A DNA stretch of 64,000 bases from Paracoccaceae bacterium (GCA_003605175.1 QWDA01000003.1:256501-320500); one strand, 5' to 3'; counted from the first letter of the stretch, positions 36,351-45,022 are shown. The notes: generated from the letters alone by a model not told the origin. Numbers and translations: made by a program.

Positions 36351-36435
36351 CGGACCCTTGCGCCGCCGCAGGACGGCGCCAAAAGTTCTGTTTCAAGACT
36401 CCTGCATGCTCCCTCGAAAGGAACTTGCCGCATGC

Positions 36436-37305
36436 CTAGAACAGCACGGCCAGCGCCGGCCAGGCTTCGGGATCGGCCACGCTCTTGTCGCGGCAGAAGG
36501 CGTTGCAGAACCCGTAGATCCGGCCGCCGGTTTCGAGGAAATGGGTCACCGGCTTGCCCGAGTAGGGGCAGGCCGCATTGACCGCGGGGCCGGTCTCGAC
36601 CGCGCGGGCCGGGCGCGGCGCCGGTCCGGGCCAGGGTGCGCTCGGCAGGTTCTGGGCGTAGGGCATCGGGTCGTAGTCGATCGTCTGCCCCATGGCGCGC
36701 CAGCGGCGGAACGCCGGATCGGCGAGATGCGCGGCGGCGTAGGCCCGTGCCTCGGCGCCGACGGAAAGGCCGTAGCCTGCGATCCGGGCGGCGACCGGCG
36801 CGTAGAACGCATCGGCGAGGCTGTAGGCGCCGAAGAGCCACGGGCTTTCGGCGCGGCGGTGGCGGGTTCGGGCCAGCGTCCAGAGCGACTCGATCCGGTT
36901 CAGATCGGCCCGCACGGCTTCGGAGGGCACGAACCCCGCCCAAGCATGGCGCAGGTACATCGGGCAGTCGATCCGCAGCGCGGTGAAGCCCGAATGCATC
37001 TCCGCCACCAGCCAGCGGGCCAGCGCCCGGGCCGCCGGATCGGCGGGCCAGAGCCCGGCGTCGGGATGCCGCTCGGCCAGCGTCTCGGCCATCGCCTGCG
37101 TATCGCCGACGACGACCCCCTCGGGCGTCTCCATCACCGGCACGAACCGCGCCGGCGCGAGCGGCGCGAGGTCTTCGGCCAGGGTCCCGGTATAGAGCCC
37201 GGTCATGATTGTCCGGACGGGCAGCCCGAATTTCTCGAACATCAGCCAGCCGCGGAGCGACCAGCTCGAGAAGGATCGGTCGCCGATATGAAGCACATAG
37301 GTCAT
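36436..37305 (-). CDS. Glutathione S-transferase fused to a C-terminal three-cysteine domain
   Basis: 289 aa. The N-terminal thioredoxin-like domain (SFSSWSLRGWLM, VPVMETPEG, GDTQAMAETL) and the helical C-domain (about 90-210) make a full GST. After a Pro-rich linker (about 222-240) follows an extra domain with C246 in ACPYSGKPV and C267-x3-C271 in GFCNAFCRDK, ending ADPEAWPALAVLF. The pattern resembles small metal-binding TRASH/YHS-like knuckles. The glutathione substrate and the role of the Cys domain are unknown. Confidence 0.85.
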   Translation of the reverse strand: MTYVLHIGDRSFSSWSLRGWLMFEKFGLPVRTIMTGLYTGTLAEDLAPLAPARFVPVMETPEGVVVGDTQAMAETLAERHPDAGLWPADPAARALARWLVAEMHSGFTALRIDCPMYLRHAWAGFVPSEAVRADLNRIESLWTLARTRHRRAESPWLFGAYSLADAFYAPVAARIAGYGLSVGAEARAYAAAHLADPAFRRWRAMGQTIDYDPMPYAQNLPSAPWPGPAPRPARAVETGPAVNAACPYSGKPVTHFLETGGRIYGFCNAFCRDKSVADPEAWPALAVLF

Positions 37306-37363
37306 GCGACCCTGCTAGACCGTTCCCGGATTCCGGAGAAACGACAATTCGTGGCCTGGCGGA

Positions 37364-37945
37364 TCAGGGAACGTGATTGATCGCCGCGAGCCGCCGGGTT
37401 GGACCGTAGGCGATCCGGGTCACAGAGAGGGGGTCAACGCGGCGCGCGAAGATCTCGGGCCCGGTCCAGCCGGCGGCGCGGGCGGCCTGCGACAGGATCG
37501 GGCCGAAATGGGCAACTATCACCAGCCGCGGATGCGAGGCGAGGAGCCGCAGCGCGGCGGCCTCGACCCGCGCGGCCATCTCCGACCAGAGCTCGCCGCC
37601 GGGCGGGCGCACCGCGTCGGGCTCCTCCCAGAATGCGCGGATGCGGGCCGGGTCCTCGGCCTCGATCTCGGCATGGGCGCGAAGCTCCCAGGCGCCGAAA
37701 TTCATCTCGCGCAGATCCGGCTCGTGCGGTAGCCGGGCGCGGGGCCCGGCGATGGCGTCGGCGGTGGCGATGGCGCGGAGGAGGGTCGAGGAGACCACCG
37801 GCGCGTCCTCGGGCAGGGCAGCCGAAATCCGCCGAAGGGCCGCGACGTCGGAGAGATCGGCGGAAAGATCGCTCCAGCCCACCATGCTTTTCGCATGGGT
37901 CGGTCCGTGCCGGATCCACCAGATTTCTTCTGCTATTTCAGTCAT
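37364..37945 (-). CDS. Histidine phosphatase family protein
   Basis: 193 aa. The RHG motif IRHGPTHAKSMVGWSD (about 12-27), REMNFGAWE near residue 80 and the second catalytic His in IVAHFGPIL (about 149-157) define the branch 1 phosphoglycerate-mutase-like phosphatases. The start was set at MTEIAEEIWWIRHG, where family similarity begins. The substrate cannot be predicted; cobC-like or phosphosugar phosphatases have similar motifs. Confidence 0.85.
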   Translation of the reverse strand: MTEIAEEIWWIRHGPTHAKSMVGWSDLSADLSDVAALRRISAALPEDAPVVSSTLLRAIATADAIAGPRARLPHEPDLREMNFGAWELRAHAEIEAEDPARIRAFWEEPDAVRPPGGELWSEMAARVEAAALRLLASHPRLVIVAHFGPILSQAARAAGWTGPEIFARRVDPLSVTRIAYGPTRRLAAINHVP

Positions 37946-38094
37946 TTGTATCACTGGATTTGCCCCAGGCCCCCGCAGACCTAGCAGCGCATGGCGCGAT
38001 GGCAAGAAATTTTCCGCCAGATTGAGTGAACCGGATCGGGGGTATGCGCGTAGTTAGGGGAAAGACGTCTAGCGAAACAGCAGGGAGCCGAATC

Positions 38095-38973
38095 ATGGCA
38101 CGAGCGCTCCATAGCGACCAGATGCTGTCGCGCCACGCGATGCGCGCCGAGCTTCTGGATGCCGAAACCGAACTGGAACTTGCCTACGCCTGGCGCGACC
38201 GGCGCGACGAACAGGCGCTGCACCGGCTGATCACGGCCTACATGCGGCTGGCGATCTCGATGGCCGCGAAATTCCGGCGCTACGGCGCGCCGATGAACGA
38301 CCTGATCCAGGAGGCGTCGCTCGGCCTGATGAAGGCCGCCGACAAGTTCGATCCGGACCGGGGCGTGCGCTTTTCGACCTATGCGGTCTGGTGGATCAAG
38401 GCCTCGATCCAGGACTACGTGATGCGGAACTGGTCGATGGTCCGGACCGGCTCGACTTCCTCGCAGAAATCGCTGTTCTTCAACATGCGCCGGGTCCAGG
38501 CCCGGCTTGAACGCGAGGCGGCTTCGCGCGGCGAGCGGCTGGACGCGCACCAGATGCGGCAGCGGATCGCCACCGAAGTGGGCGTGCCGCTCGCCGATGT
38601 GGAGATGATGGAGGGCCGGCTGGCGGGCTCGGATTTCTCGCTCAATGCCACGCAATCTTCCGATGACGAAGGGCGGGAATGGATCGACACGCTGGAGGAC
38701 GAGGCCGCGATCGCTTCGGAGCAGGTCGAGCAGGACAAGGATATCGACACGCTGCGCGCCTGGCTTCTCGGCGCCATGGCGGAGTTGAACCAGCGCGAGC
38801 GGTTCATCGTGAAAGAGCGCAAGCTCCGGGATGATCCGCGCACGCTCGAAAGCCTCGGGACCGAGCTGGGGCTTTCCAAGGAACGGGTGCGCCAGCTCGA
38901 GGCGGCGGCCTTCGGCAAGATGCGCAAGAGGCTTGAAATGCAGTCGCAGGAAGTGGTCCACTTCCTCGCATGA
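38095..38973 (+). CDS. rpoH: RNA polymerase sigma factor RpoH (RpoHII type)
   Basis: 292 aa. Region 2 (LHRLITAYMRLAISMAAKFRRYG and FSTYAVWWIKASIQDYVMRNWS) and region 4 (ERFIVKERKL, LGLSKERVRQLE) are those of heat-shock sigma factors. The sequence is closest to the RpoHII paralogue described in Rhodobacter sphaeroides for the singlet-oxygen and oxidative stress response, by recall. The start is the ATG of MARALHSDQ, preceded by GGGAG at 8 bases. No RpoE-type promoter was convincingly found upstream. Overlaps chaN by 4 bases. Confidence 0.92.
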   Translation: MARALHSDQMLSRHAMRAELLDAETELELAYAWRDRRDEQALHRLITAYMRLAISMAAKFRRYGAPMNDLIQEASLGLMKAADKFDPDRGVRFSTYAVWWIKASIQDYVMRNWSMVRTGSTSSQKSLFFNMRRVQARLEREAASRGERLDAHQMRQRIATEVGVPLADVEMMEGRLAGSDFSLNATQSSDDEGREWIDTLEDEAAIASEQVEQDKDIDTLRAWLLGAMAELNQRERFIVKERKLRDDPRTLESLGTELGLSKERVRQLEAAAFGKMRKRLEMQSQEVVHFLA

Positions 38974-39800
38974 CAGGGGCCATCGGCAAGGCGATCCTCC
39001 AGGGCCCGCTTCTTGCGGGTCTTTTCGTGCTGGCCGGCGCCGTGCAGGCGGAGGAGATCGGCCCAGAGGGGCTCGACGCGCTGCCGCCGGCCGATGTGGT
39101 GATCCTGGGCGAGGTGCATGACAATCCCGGCCATCACCTGAACCAGGCGCGGGCCGTGACGGCGATGGCGGCGCGGGCGCTGGTCTTCGAGATGATCGGG
39201 CCCGAGGCGGCGCTCCGCGCGGTGCCGGATCTGCGCGGCCATCCGGCGGCACTTGGCGCGGCGCTCGAATGGGAAGCCGGCGGCTGGCCGCATTTCTCCT
39301 ACTATTACCGGATCTTCGCGGCGGCGCCCGGGGCGGCGATCTTCGGTGGCGCGCTGCCGCAGGACGCGGTGCGCGATGCGGTGAGCGACGGCGCGGCGCG
39401 GGTCATGGGCCCGGGCGCGGCGCTGTTCGGGCTCGACAGGCCGCTCGACCCGGCCGAGCAGGCGGCGCGCGAGGCGCTTCAGGACGAGGCGCATTGCGGC
39501 GCGCTCCCCGGAACGATGCTCGCGGGCATGGTCGAGGCGCAGCGGCTGCGCGATGCGGCCCTGGCCCGCGCCGTGGTGGCGGCCATGGCCGAGACCGGCG
39601 GGCCAGTGGCGGTGATCACCGGGAACGGCCATGCGCGCAAGGATTGGGGCGTGCCGGCGCTGCTGGCGCGGGCCCTGCCCGGTGCCACGATCCTCTCGGT
39701 CGGGCAGCTCGAGGCCGCGCCGGATGTGGCGCCGCCCCACGATTTCTGGCTGATCACGGCGCCGGCGGAGCGGGCCGATCCCTGCGCCGGGTTCCGTTGA
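38970..39800 (+). CDS. ChaN family (haem-binding uptake, Tiki superfamily) protein
   Basis: 276 aa. Signal peptide (LLAGLFVLAGAVQA), then VVILGEVHDNPGHHLNQ, the ChaN/EreA-like motif with conserved E and H residues, and VITGNGHARKDWGVP near the C-terminus. No lipobox Cys, so it is periplasmic or membrane-tethered rather than a lipoprotein. ChaN binds haem in Campylobacter; Tiki relatives are proteases or esterases. The ATGA overlap with rpoH suggests stress-linked expression. Confidence 0.85.
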   Translation: MTGAIGKAILQGPLLAGLFVLAGAVQAEEIGPEGLDALPPADVVILGEVHDNPGHHLNQARAVTAMAARALVFEMIGPEAALRAVPDLRGHPAALGAALEWEAGGWPHFSYYYRIFAAAPGAAIFGGALPQDAVRDAVSDGAARVMGPGAALFGLDRPLDPAEQAAREALQDEAHCGALPGTMLAGMVEAQRLRDAALARAVVAAMAETGGPVAVITGNGHARKDWGVPALLARALPGATILSVGQLEAAPDVAPPHDFWLITAPAERADPCAGFR

Positions 39801-39820
39801 CCGCCCCGGCGGAAAACCGG

Positions 39821-39849
39821 TTCCAACGGCCCGGATTGCGCTCTAGGGT
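39821..39849 (+). promoter_or_regulatory. Candidate promoter of coaBC
   Basis: TTCCAA (39821-39826), 17-base spacer, TAGGGT (39844-39849), 24 bases before the ATG. Confidence 0.5.
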
Positions 39850-39873
39850 GCCGCGACCAACGCGGAGCGGACG

Positions 39874-41076
39874 ATGCTGGCGGGAAAGCGCATTCTCCTG
39901 ATCATCGGCGGCGGAATCGCGGCCTACAAGGCGCTGGACCTGATCCGGCGCCTGCGCGAGCGTGGTGCGGGCGTGGTGCCGGTGCTCACCCGCGCGGCGC
40001 AGGAATTTGTCACCCCGCTCTCGGCCTCGGCGCTCGCGGCGGAGAAGGTCTATACCGATCTCTTCGACCTCACCGACGAGGCCGAGATGGGGCATATCGA
40101 GCTCTCCCGCGCCGCCGATCTCGTGGTGGTCGCGCCCGCCACGGCCGACCTGATGGCGAAGATGGCGGGCGGGCATGCCGACGACCTCGCCTCGACCCTG
40201 CTGATGGCCACCGACAAGCGGGTGCTGGTCGCCCCGGCGATGAACGTGCGGATGTGGGAGCACCCCGCCACCCAGCGGAATGCGGCGGTCTTGAAGGGCG
40301 ACGGCGTGCTCTTCGCCGGCCCGGTGGACGGCGCGATGGCCTGCGGCGAGTTCGGCCCGGGCCGCATGGCCGAGGTGCCCGAGATCGTCGCTGCGGTGGA
40401 AACCGCCCTGGCCGACGGTCCGCTCAGGGGGCGCCGTATCGTGGTGACCTCCGGGCCGACTCACGAGCCGATCGACCCGGTGCGCTATATCGCCAACCGC
40501 TCCTCGGGCGCGCAGGGCGCGGCGATCGCGCGGGCGCTGGCGGGGCTCGGTGCCGAGGTGGTGTTCGTCACCGGTCCGGCCTCGGTGCCGCCGCCCGCGG
40601 GCGTGACGCCGGTGAAGGTCGAGACCGCGCGCGAGATGCTCGCCGCCGTCGAGGCCGCGTTGCCGGCGGACGGGGCGGTGTTCGCCGCAGCGGTGGCCGA
40701 CTGGCGCGTGGCCGACGCCTCGGGGCGGAAGATCAAGAAGGACGGTTCCGGCAAGGTGCCAGGGCTCGCCATGGTCGAGAATCCCGACATCCTCGCCAGC
40801 GTCGCGCAGCGGACGGACGGGCGCCCGCACCTCGTCGTCGGCTTCGCCGCCGAGACCGATGACGTGGTCGCCAACGCCACTGCGAAACGGGCGCGGAAGG
40901 GCTGCGACTGGATCGTCGCGAACGATGTGAGCCCGGGGACGGGCATCATGGGCGGCACCGAGAACGCGGTGACGCTGGTCACCGAGGCGGGCGCCGAGAG
41001 CTGGCCGCGCATGGCGAAGGACCAGGTGGCGATGCAGCTTGCCCGGCGGATCGCCGATGCGCTGGGCGGTGCTTAG
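39874..41076 (+). CDS. coaBC: Bifunctional phosphopantothenoylcysteine decarboxylase / phosphopantothenate-cysteine ligase
   Basis: 400 aa. The N-terminal FMN-dependent CoaC domain has LIIGGGIAAYKALDLIRRL, PAMNVRMWEHPA and the substrate-clamp MACGEFGPGRM; the C-terminal CoaB domain has VTSGPTHEPIDPVRYIANRSSG and GFAAETDD. It converts 4'-phosphopantothenate to 4'-phosphopantetheine in CoA synthesis. It leads the coaBC-dut pair, a common bacterial arrangement. Confidence 0.96.
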   Translation: MLAGKRILLIIGGGIAAYKALDLIRRLRERGAGVVPVLTRAAQEFVTPLSASALAAEKVYTDLFDLTDEAEMGHIELSRAADLVVVAPATADLMAKMAGGHADDLASTLLMATDKRVLVAPAMNVRMWEHPATQRNAAVLKGDGVLFAGPVDGAMACGEFGPGRMAEVPEIVAAVETALADGPLRGRRIVVTSGPTHEPIDPVRYIANRSSGAQGAAIARALAGLGAEVVFVTGPASVPPPAGVTPVKVETAREMLAAVEAALPADGAVFAAAVADWRVADASGRKIKKDGSGKVPGLAMVENPDILASVAQRTDGRPHLVVGFAAETDDVVANATAKRARKGCDWIVANDVSPGTGIMGGTENAVTLVTEAGAESWPRMAKDQVAMQLARRIADALGGA

Positions 41077-41127
41077 GTTTCATGCCTCCGGCGGGAGTAT
41101 TTCGGGCCAGATGAAGGGGGAACGCCT

Positions 41128-41592
41128 GTGCCGGTGGTGAAGGTCCTGCGCGAGGAATGGGCGGATCCCGCGGTGCCCTTGCCGTCCTACGAGACGGCCG
41201 GTGCGGCCGGTGCGGATCTGCGCGCCAATCTGCGCCCCGGGGATCGGGCGGCGGGGATCCTGCTCGCCCCCGGCGCGCGGGTGCTGGTGCCGACCGGGCT
41301 GATTGTCGAGATCCCCGAGGGGTTCGAGTTGCAGCTCCGCCCGCGTTCCGGCCTGGCGCTGAAACACGGGATCACGCTCCCCAACACGCCGGGCACCATC
41401 GACAGCGACTATCGCGGCCCCCTTGGGGTGATCGTGATGAATGCCGGCGCCGAGCCCTTCACCGTGGCCCATGGCGAGCGGATCGCCCAGGCCGTTCTGG
41501 CGCCCGTGCTGCGGGCGGTCTTTGCCGAGGCCGAGACGCTCTCCGAGACAGCGCGGGGCGCCGGCGGGTTCGGATCGACGGGGCGCGGCTGA
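41128..41592 (+). CDS. dut: Deoxyuridine triphosphatase
   Basis: 154 aa. Motifs in order: GAAGADLRA (1), [12 protein letters not shown] (3 region), [17 protein letters not shown] (2/3) and the C-terminal [11 protein letters not shown] (5). It hydrolyses dUTP to dUMP, feeding thymidylate and preventing uracil incorporation. GTG start with AAGGGGG 7 bases upstream. One-base overlap with the next gene (TGATG). Confidence 0.95.
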   Translation: MPVVKVLREEWADPAVPLPSYETAGAAGADLRANLRPGDRAAGILLAPGARVLVPTGLIVEIPEGFELQLRPRSGLALKHGITLPNTPGTIDSDYRGPLGVIVMNAGAEPFTVAHGERIAQAVLAPVLRAVFAEAETLSETARGAGGFGSTGRG

Positions 41593-42629
41593 TGGTGCTG
41601 TTTCTCGGCCTGGCGGCGCTCTTGTGGTTCTTGGGGCATCTGCTCGGGCTGCCGGTCCGGGCGCGCTGGCTCCTGGTGCTCCTGCTCTATGTCGCGGTGC
41701 TGATCGCCGAAGTGCTGCTGCCCGAGGGCAACCCGCTGCGCGCGGCGCTCGGCGGGAGCAAGGCGGAATGGTTCCTCCTCGGCGGGCTCGGCCTCGCGGT
41801 CTGGGGCTATACCGTCGCGCTGGGGGCCCTGCGCGCGCGGGTCCGGCCCGAGAACCTGCCGGCCGCCACCGAAACCCGCGCAACCGAGACCGAGATCGAG
41901 CGCTATGCGCGGCACATCGTCTTGCGCGAGATCGGCGGGCCCGGGCAGAGGCGGCTGCGCGAGGCGAAGGTGCTGGTCATTGGCGCGGGCGGGCTCGGCT
42001 CCCCGGCGCTCCTCTATCTCGGCGCGGCGGGGGTGGGGACGATCGGGGTGATCGACGACGATGTGGTGGCGAATTCCAACCTGCAGCGGCAGGTGATCCA
42101 TGACGACGGCTGGATCGGGCGGCCCAAGGTGTTCTCGGCCGAGGCGGCGATCCGGGCGCAGAACCCCTATGTCACTGTCCGCCCCTACAACCGCCGGCTC
42201 ACGGCGGAAATCGCCGAAGAGCTGTTCGCGGAGTACGACCTGATCCTCGACGGGACCGACGGGATCGAGACGCGCTACATGGTGAACGCGGCGGCGGTCG
42301 CAACCGGGAAACCCTTGATTTCGGCGGCGCTTTCGCAATGGGAAGGCCAGATCTCGACCTATGCGCCGAAGAACGGGACGCCGTGCTATCGCTGCATCTT
42401 TCCAGAACCCAACGCGCCGGGCCTTGCGCCCAGCTGCGCCGAGGGTGGGGTGCTCGGGCCCCTGCCGGGCGTGATGGGCGCGATGATGGCGGTGGAAGCC
42501 GTGAAGGAGCTTGCCGGCGCGGGCGAGGGTCTGCGCGGGCGGATGCTGATCTACGACGCGCTCTATGGCGAGACGCGGGTGATCGCCTTGAAGCGGCGCC
42601 CGGGATGCCCGGTCTGCGGCGGCGCATGA
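41592..42629 (+). CDS. MoeB/ThiF/HesA-family E1-like adenylyltransferase with N-terminal membrane segments
   Basis: 345 aa. The first about 80 residues hold two or three hydrophobic segments ([20 protein letters not shown] and later LVLLLYVAVLIAEVLL). The rest is a canonical MoeB/ThiF domain: RYARHIVLREIGGPGQ, nucleotide loop VIGAGGLGSPALLYLG, catalytic DGTDGIETR and zinc CxxC pairs CYRC and CPVC. It would adenylate the C-terminal Gly of MoaD or ThiS. The membrane-anchored form is odd for a soluble enzyme. Confidence 0.88.
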   Translation: MVLFLGLAALLWFLGHLLGLPVRARWLLVLLLYVAVLIAEVLLPEGNPLRAALGGSKAEWFLLGGLGLAVWGYTVALGALRARVRPENLPAATETRATETEIERYARHIVLREIGGPGQRRLREAKVLVIGAGGLGSPALLYLGAAGVGTIGVIDDDVVANSNLQRQVIHDDGWIGRPKVFSAEAAIRAQNPYVTVRPYNRRLTAEIAEELFAEYDLILDGTDGIETRYMVNAAAVATGKPLISAALSQWEGQISTYAPKNGTPCYRCIFPEPNAPGLAPSCAEGGVLGPLPGVMGAMMAVEAVKELAGAGEGLRGRMLIYDALYGETRVIALKRRPGCPVCGGA

Positions 42630-43105
42630 GCGTTCCGGTGCGCGATGCCGTGCCCGGGGAGGAGGCGGCGCTGGCCGCGCTCTGGTACGCGGCCTGGCAC
42701 GATGCCCATGCTACCCTCGTGCCGGCGGAACTGACCCGGCTGCGGACGCGCGCCTCCTTCGAGACCCGCGTCGCGCGGGATCTCGCGGCGATCCGGACGG
42801 CCGGTCCCGTGGGCGCGCCGACGGGTTTTTGCATGACCCGGAAAGACGAGCTTTATCAGCTCTTTGTAGGCGCCTCCGCGCGACGGGGCGGGGTCGCGAG
42901 CGCGCTGGCGGCGGATGCCGAGGCGCGGATCCGGGCAGCGGGGCATGACCGCGCCTGGCTGGCCTGCGCGATCGGCAACGCGCGGGCGGCGGCGTTCTAT
43001 CGGGCGCGGGGATGGGATCTGGCCGGGACTGTCGTCGAGCGGCTCGAGGCGGAAGCGGGGGAGGATTTCGAGATGGCGGTCTGGCGCTTCGAGAAGGCGC
43101 TCTGA
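42626..43105 (+). CDS. GNAT-family N-acetyltransferase
   Basis: 159 aa. Motif A: LYQLFVGASARRGGVASALA (R-R-x-G-x-G/A) and a C-terminal AIGNARAAAFYRARGWDLAG. The ATG overlaps the moeB-like stop (ATGA), so it is the last gene of the coaBC-dut-moeB-GNAT run. Substrate unknown. Confidence 0.85.
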   Translation: MSVPVRDAVPGEEAALAALWYAAWHDAHATLVPAELTRLRTRASFETRVARDLAAIRTAGPVGAPTGFCMTRKDELYQLFVGASARRGGVASALAADAEARIRAAGHDRAWLACAIGNARAAAFYRARGWDLAGTVVERLEAEAGEDFEMAVWRFEKAL

Positions 43106-43110
43106 CCGCC

Positions 43111-43138
43111 TTGCTCCTTTCCGGCGGCTTGTCATACT
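43111..43138 (+). promoter_or_regulatory. Candidate promoter of the amino-acid receptor gene
   Basis: TTGCTC (43111-43116), 16-base spacer, CATACT (43133-43138), 32 bases before the ATG. Confidence 0.4.
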
Positions 43139-43170
43139 GGCGCGAAACCTGACCTGACGGGGAGTCTGAC

Positions 43171-43956
43171 ATGAAACATATCCTGACCGCCGCGCTTGTC
43201 GCGCTGGGCGCGAGTGCCGCCGCCGCCGCCGATCTGCCCGATCTCGCCGGCCGCGAAATCACCGTGGTGACCGAGAATGCCTATCCGCCCCTGCAATTCG
43301 TCGATCCGAAGACCGGCGCGGCGGTGGGCTGGGAATACGACGCCATGGCGGAGATCGCGAAACGGCTGAACCTCGATGTGAGCTACGAGAACATCTCCTG
43401 GGACGCGATGATCCCGGCGGTGTCCGAGGGCCAGTTCGACATCGGCATGACCGGCATCACGATCCGCGAGGACCGCGCCGAAGTCGTCGACTTTTCAGAC
43501 CCTTACATGCGCTCGGAAATGGTGATGCTGGTGCGCGGCGACGAGACGCGGTTTTCCGACGCGGCGTCCTTCGCGGCCGATTCCGATCTGCTGATGGCCG
43601 CGCAGCCGGGGACGACGCCGTTCTACGTGGGCGTTTACGACGTGTTGGACGGGGATGAGGCGACTCCGCGGATCAAGCTGTTCGAGACCTTCGGGGCGGG
43701 GGTGCAGGCGCTCCGGACCGGGGATGTGGACCTCGTCCTGACCGACGGGACGGCGGGCGAGGGCTATGTGGCGGCCTCGGATGGCGGGCTGAAGATCGTC
43801 GGTGAGAAGCTCGGGACCGAGGATTTTGGTTTCATCTTTTCAAAGGGTTCCGACCTGGTGGCGCCGGTCAACGCGGCCATCGCCGAGATGAAGGCGGACG
43901 GCACCATCGACGCGCTCAACAAGAAATGGTTCCTCGACTTCAAGGTCGGCGGGTGA
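43171..43956 (+). CDS. Polar amino-acid ABC transporter substrate-binding protein
   Basis: 261 aa. Signal peptide [20 protein letters not shown]; mature protein with [31 protein letters not shown] and [25 protein letters not shown], the family 3 (SBP_bac_3) signature. The ligand is probably a polar amino acid. The permease follows 265 bases later, beyond two iteron elements. No ATPase gene is adjacent. Confidence 0.9.
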   Translation: MKHILTAALVALGASAAAAADLPDLAGREITVVTENAYPPLQFVDPKTGAAVGWEYDAMAEIAKRLNLDVSYENISWDAMIPAVSEGQFDIGMTGITIREDRAEVVDFSDPYMRSEMVMLVRGDETRFSDAASFAADSDLLMAAQPGTTPFYVGVYDVLDGDEATPRIKLFETFGAGVQALRTGDVDLVLTDGTAGEGYVAASDGGLKIVGEKLGTEDFGFIFSKGSDLVAPVNAAIAEMKADGTIDALNKKWFLDFKVGG

Positions 43957-43982
43957 GGCCGGCGGGGCGGGACAGCGCCCTG

Positions 43983-44018
43983 CACAACCCGTACACAACC
44001 TGTACACAACCCGTACAC
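43983..44018 (+). repeat. Three-unit 11-bp iteron element, copy B
   Basis: CAC followed by three tandem AACCYGTACAC units (C, T, C), 27 bases after the receptor stop. Same length and flanks as copies A, C and D. Confidence 0.9.
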
Positions 44019-44072
44019 CGGCGGTGCCGGAAACGGGCGTTTGGGGCGCCGGAGAGCGGCGCGGCCGGGGTG

Positions 44073-44108
44073 CACAACCTGTACACAACCCGTACACAAC
44101 CTGTACAC
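44073..44108 (+). repeat. Three-unit 11-bp iteron element, copy C
   Basis: CAC followed by three AACCYGTACAC units (T, C, T), 90 bases after copy B in the same orientation and 113 bases before the permease start. Confidence 0.9.
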
Positions 44109-44171
44109 CGGCGCGCGGCCCGGTGCGGGTCTGGGACCCGCGCGGTTCTCCCCTGCACCCTCCTCCTCGAT

Positions 44172-44191
44172 CCCCCTCCCGAGGGAGGGGG
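44172..44191. terminator. C/G-rich hairpin between receptor and permease genes
   Basis: CCCCCTCC and GGAGGGGG form an 8-bp stem with loop CGAG. No T-run. It may lower read-through from receptor to permease, giving the usual receptor excess. Confidence 0.4.
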
Positions 44192-44221
44192 AGGCGCGGA
44201 GCGGACCGGAAGGCGCCCGGG

Positions 44222-45022
44222 ATGAGGACGGGGGCGCAGGAGGCGCGCGAGTTTCCCTGGTGGCTGGTCGTCGCCTGCGCGCTGGGCGGCTGGATCGGCT
44301 ACCGGATCCTGTCCGACGAGATCTATGCCCAGGTGCTCGACACCCTGTCGAAGGGGATCGGCATCACCATCTTCGTGACGCTGGTCGGGTTCTTCCTCGC
44401 CTCGGCCCTGGGTCTCGCGCTCGCCGTGGCGCTCCTCTCGCGGCATGTGGTGCTGCGGCAGGCGGCGCGCTTCTATGTCGAGATCGTCCGGGGTGTGCCG
44501 ATCCTCGTCCTCCTCCTCTACGTGGCCTTCGTCTTCGCCCCGGCGCTGGTCGCGGGCTGGAACTGGCTTGCGGGCCATCTCGGCGCCGAGCCGCTCCGGA
44601 CCCGCGACTTCACGCTGCTTTGGCGGGCGGTGATGGCGCTGACCATCGGCTATTCCGCCTTCATCGCCGAGGTGTTCCGCGCCGGGCTCCAGTCCATCGA
44701 CCGGGGCCAGATCGAGGCGGCCGAGGCGCTGGGGCTTTCCGGCTGGCAGCGGTTCCGGCTGATCGTCTTCCCGCAGGCCTTGCGGACGATCCTGCCGCCC
44801 CTGGGCAACGATTTCGTGGCGATGGTGAAGGACAGTTCGCTGGTCTCGGTGCTGGGCGTGCTCGACGTGACCCAGCTCGGCAAGGTCACGGCGGCGGGGA
44901 ATTTCCGCTATTTCGAGACCTATAACGTGGTGGCGGTGATCTATCTGGTGATGACGATCGGGCTCTCGCTCATGCTGCGGCAGGTCGAGCGGTGGCTGCG
45001 GCGGGGGCGCGGGGCGGGGTGA
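44222..45022 (+). CDS. Polar amino-acid ABC transporter permease
   Basis: 266 aa with five membrane helices. The EAA-loop is IEAAEALGLSGWQRFRLIVFPQALR (in the 160-185 region), preceded by FVEIVRGVPILVLL-like YVEIVRGVPILVLLLY, both typical of HisM/GlnP permeases. It probably works with the receptor at 43171; the ATPase partner must be encoded elsewhere. The start is the ATG of MRTGAQEAREF. Confidence 0.9.
   Translation: MRTGAQEAREFPWWLVVACALGGWIGYRILSDEIYAQVLDTLSKGIGITIFVTLVGFFLASALGLALAVALLSRHVVLRQAARFYVEIVRGVPILVLLLYVAFVFAPALVAGWNWLAGHLGAEPLRTRDFTLLWRAVMALTIGYSAFIAEVFRAGLQSIDRGQIEAAEALGLSGWQRFRLIVFPQALRTILPPLGNDFVAMVKDSSLVSVLGVLDVTQLGKVTAAGNFRYFETYNVVAVIYLVMTIGLSLMLRQVERWLRRGRGAG

Noticed and set aside
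38026-38094. Upstream extension of rpoH to an earlier ATG at 38026
   Set aside because: The added 23 residues have no sigma-factor similarity, while the ATG at 38095 has a proper GGGAG site.
43983-44108. The 11-bp repeats as a CRISPR array or plasmid origin
   Set aside because: Units are tandem without spacers, far too short for CRISPR, and there is no rep gene or AT-rich region nearby as expected for an iteron origin.
43764-44108. Small frames over the iterons encoding Cys/Val/Tyr-rich peptides (CTGCVRVV-type)
   Set aside because: They arise from translating the repeat itself, occur at every copy in several frames and have no consistent start.
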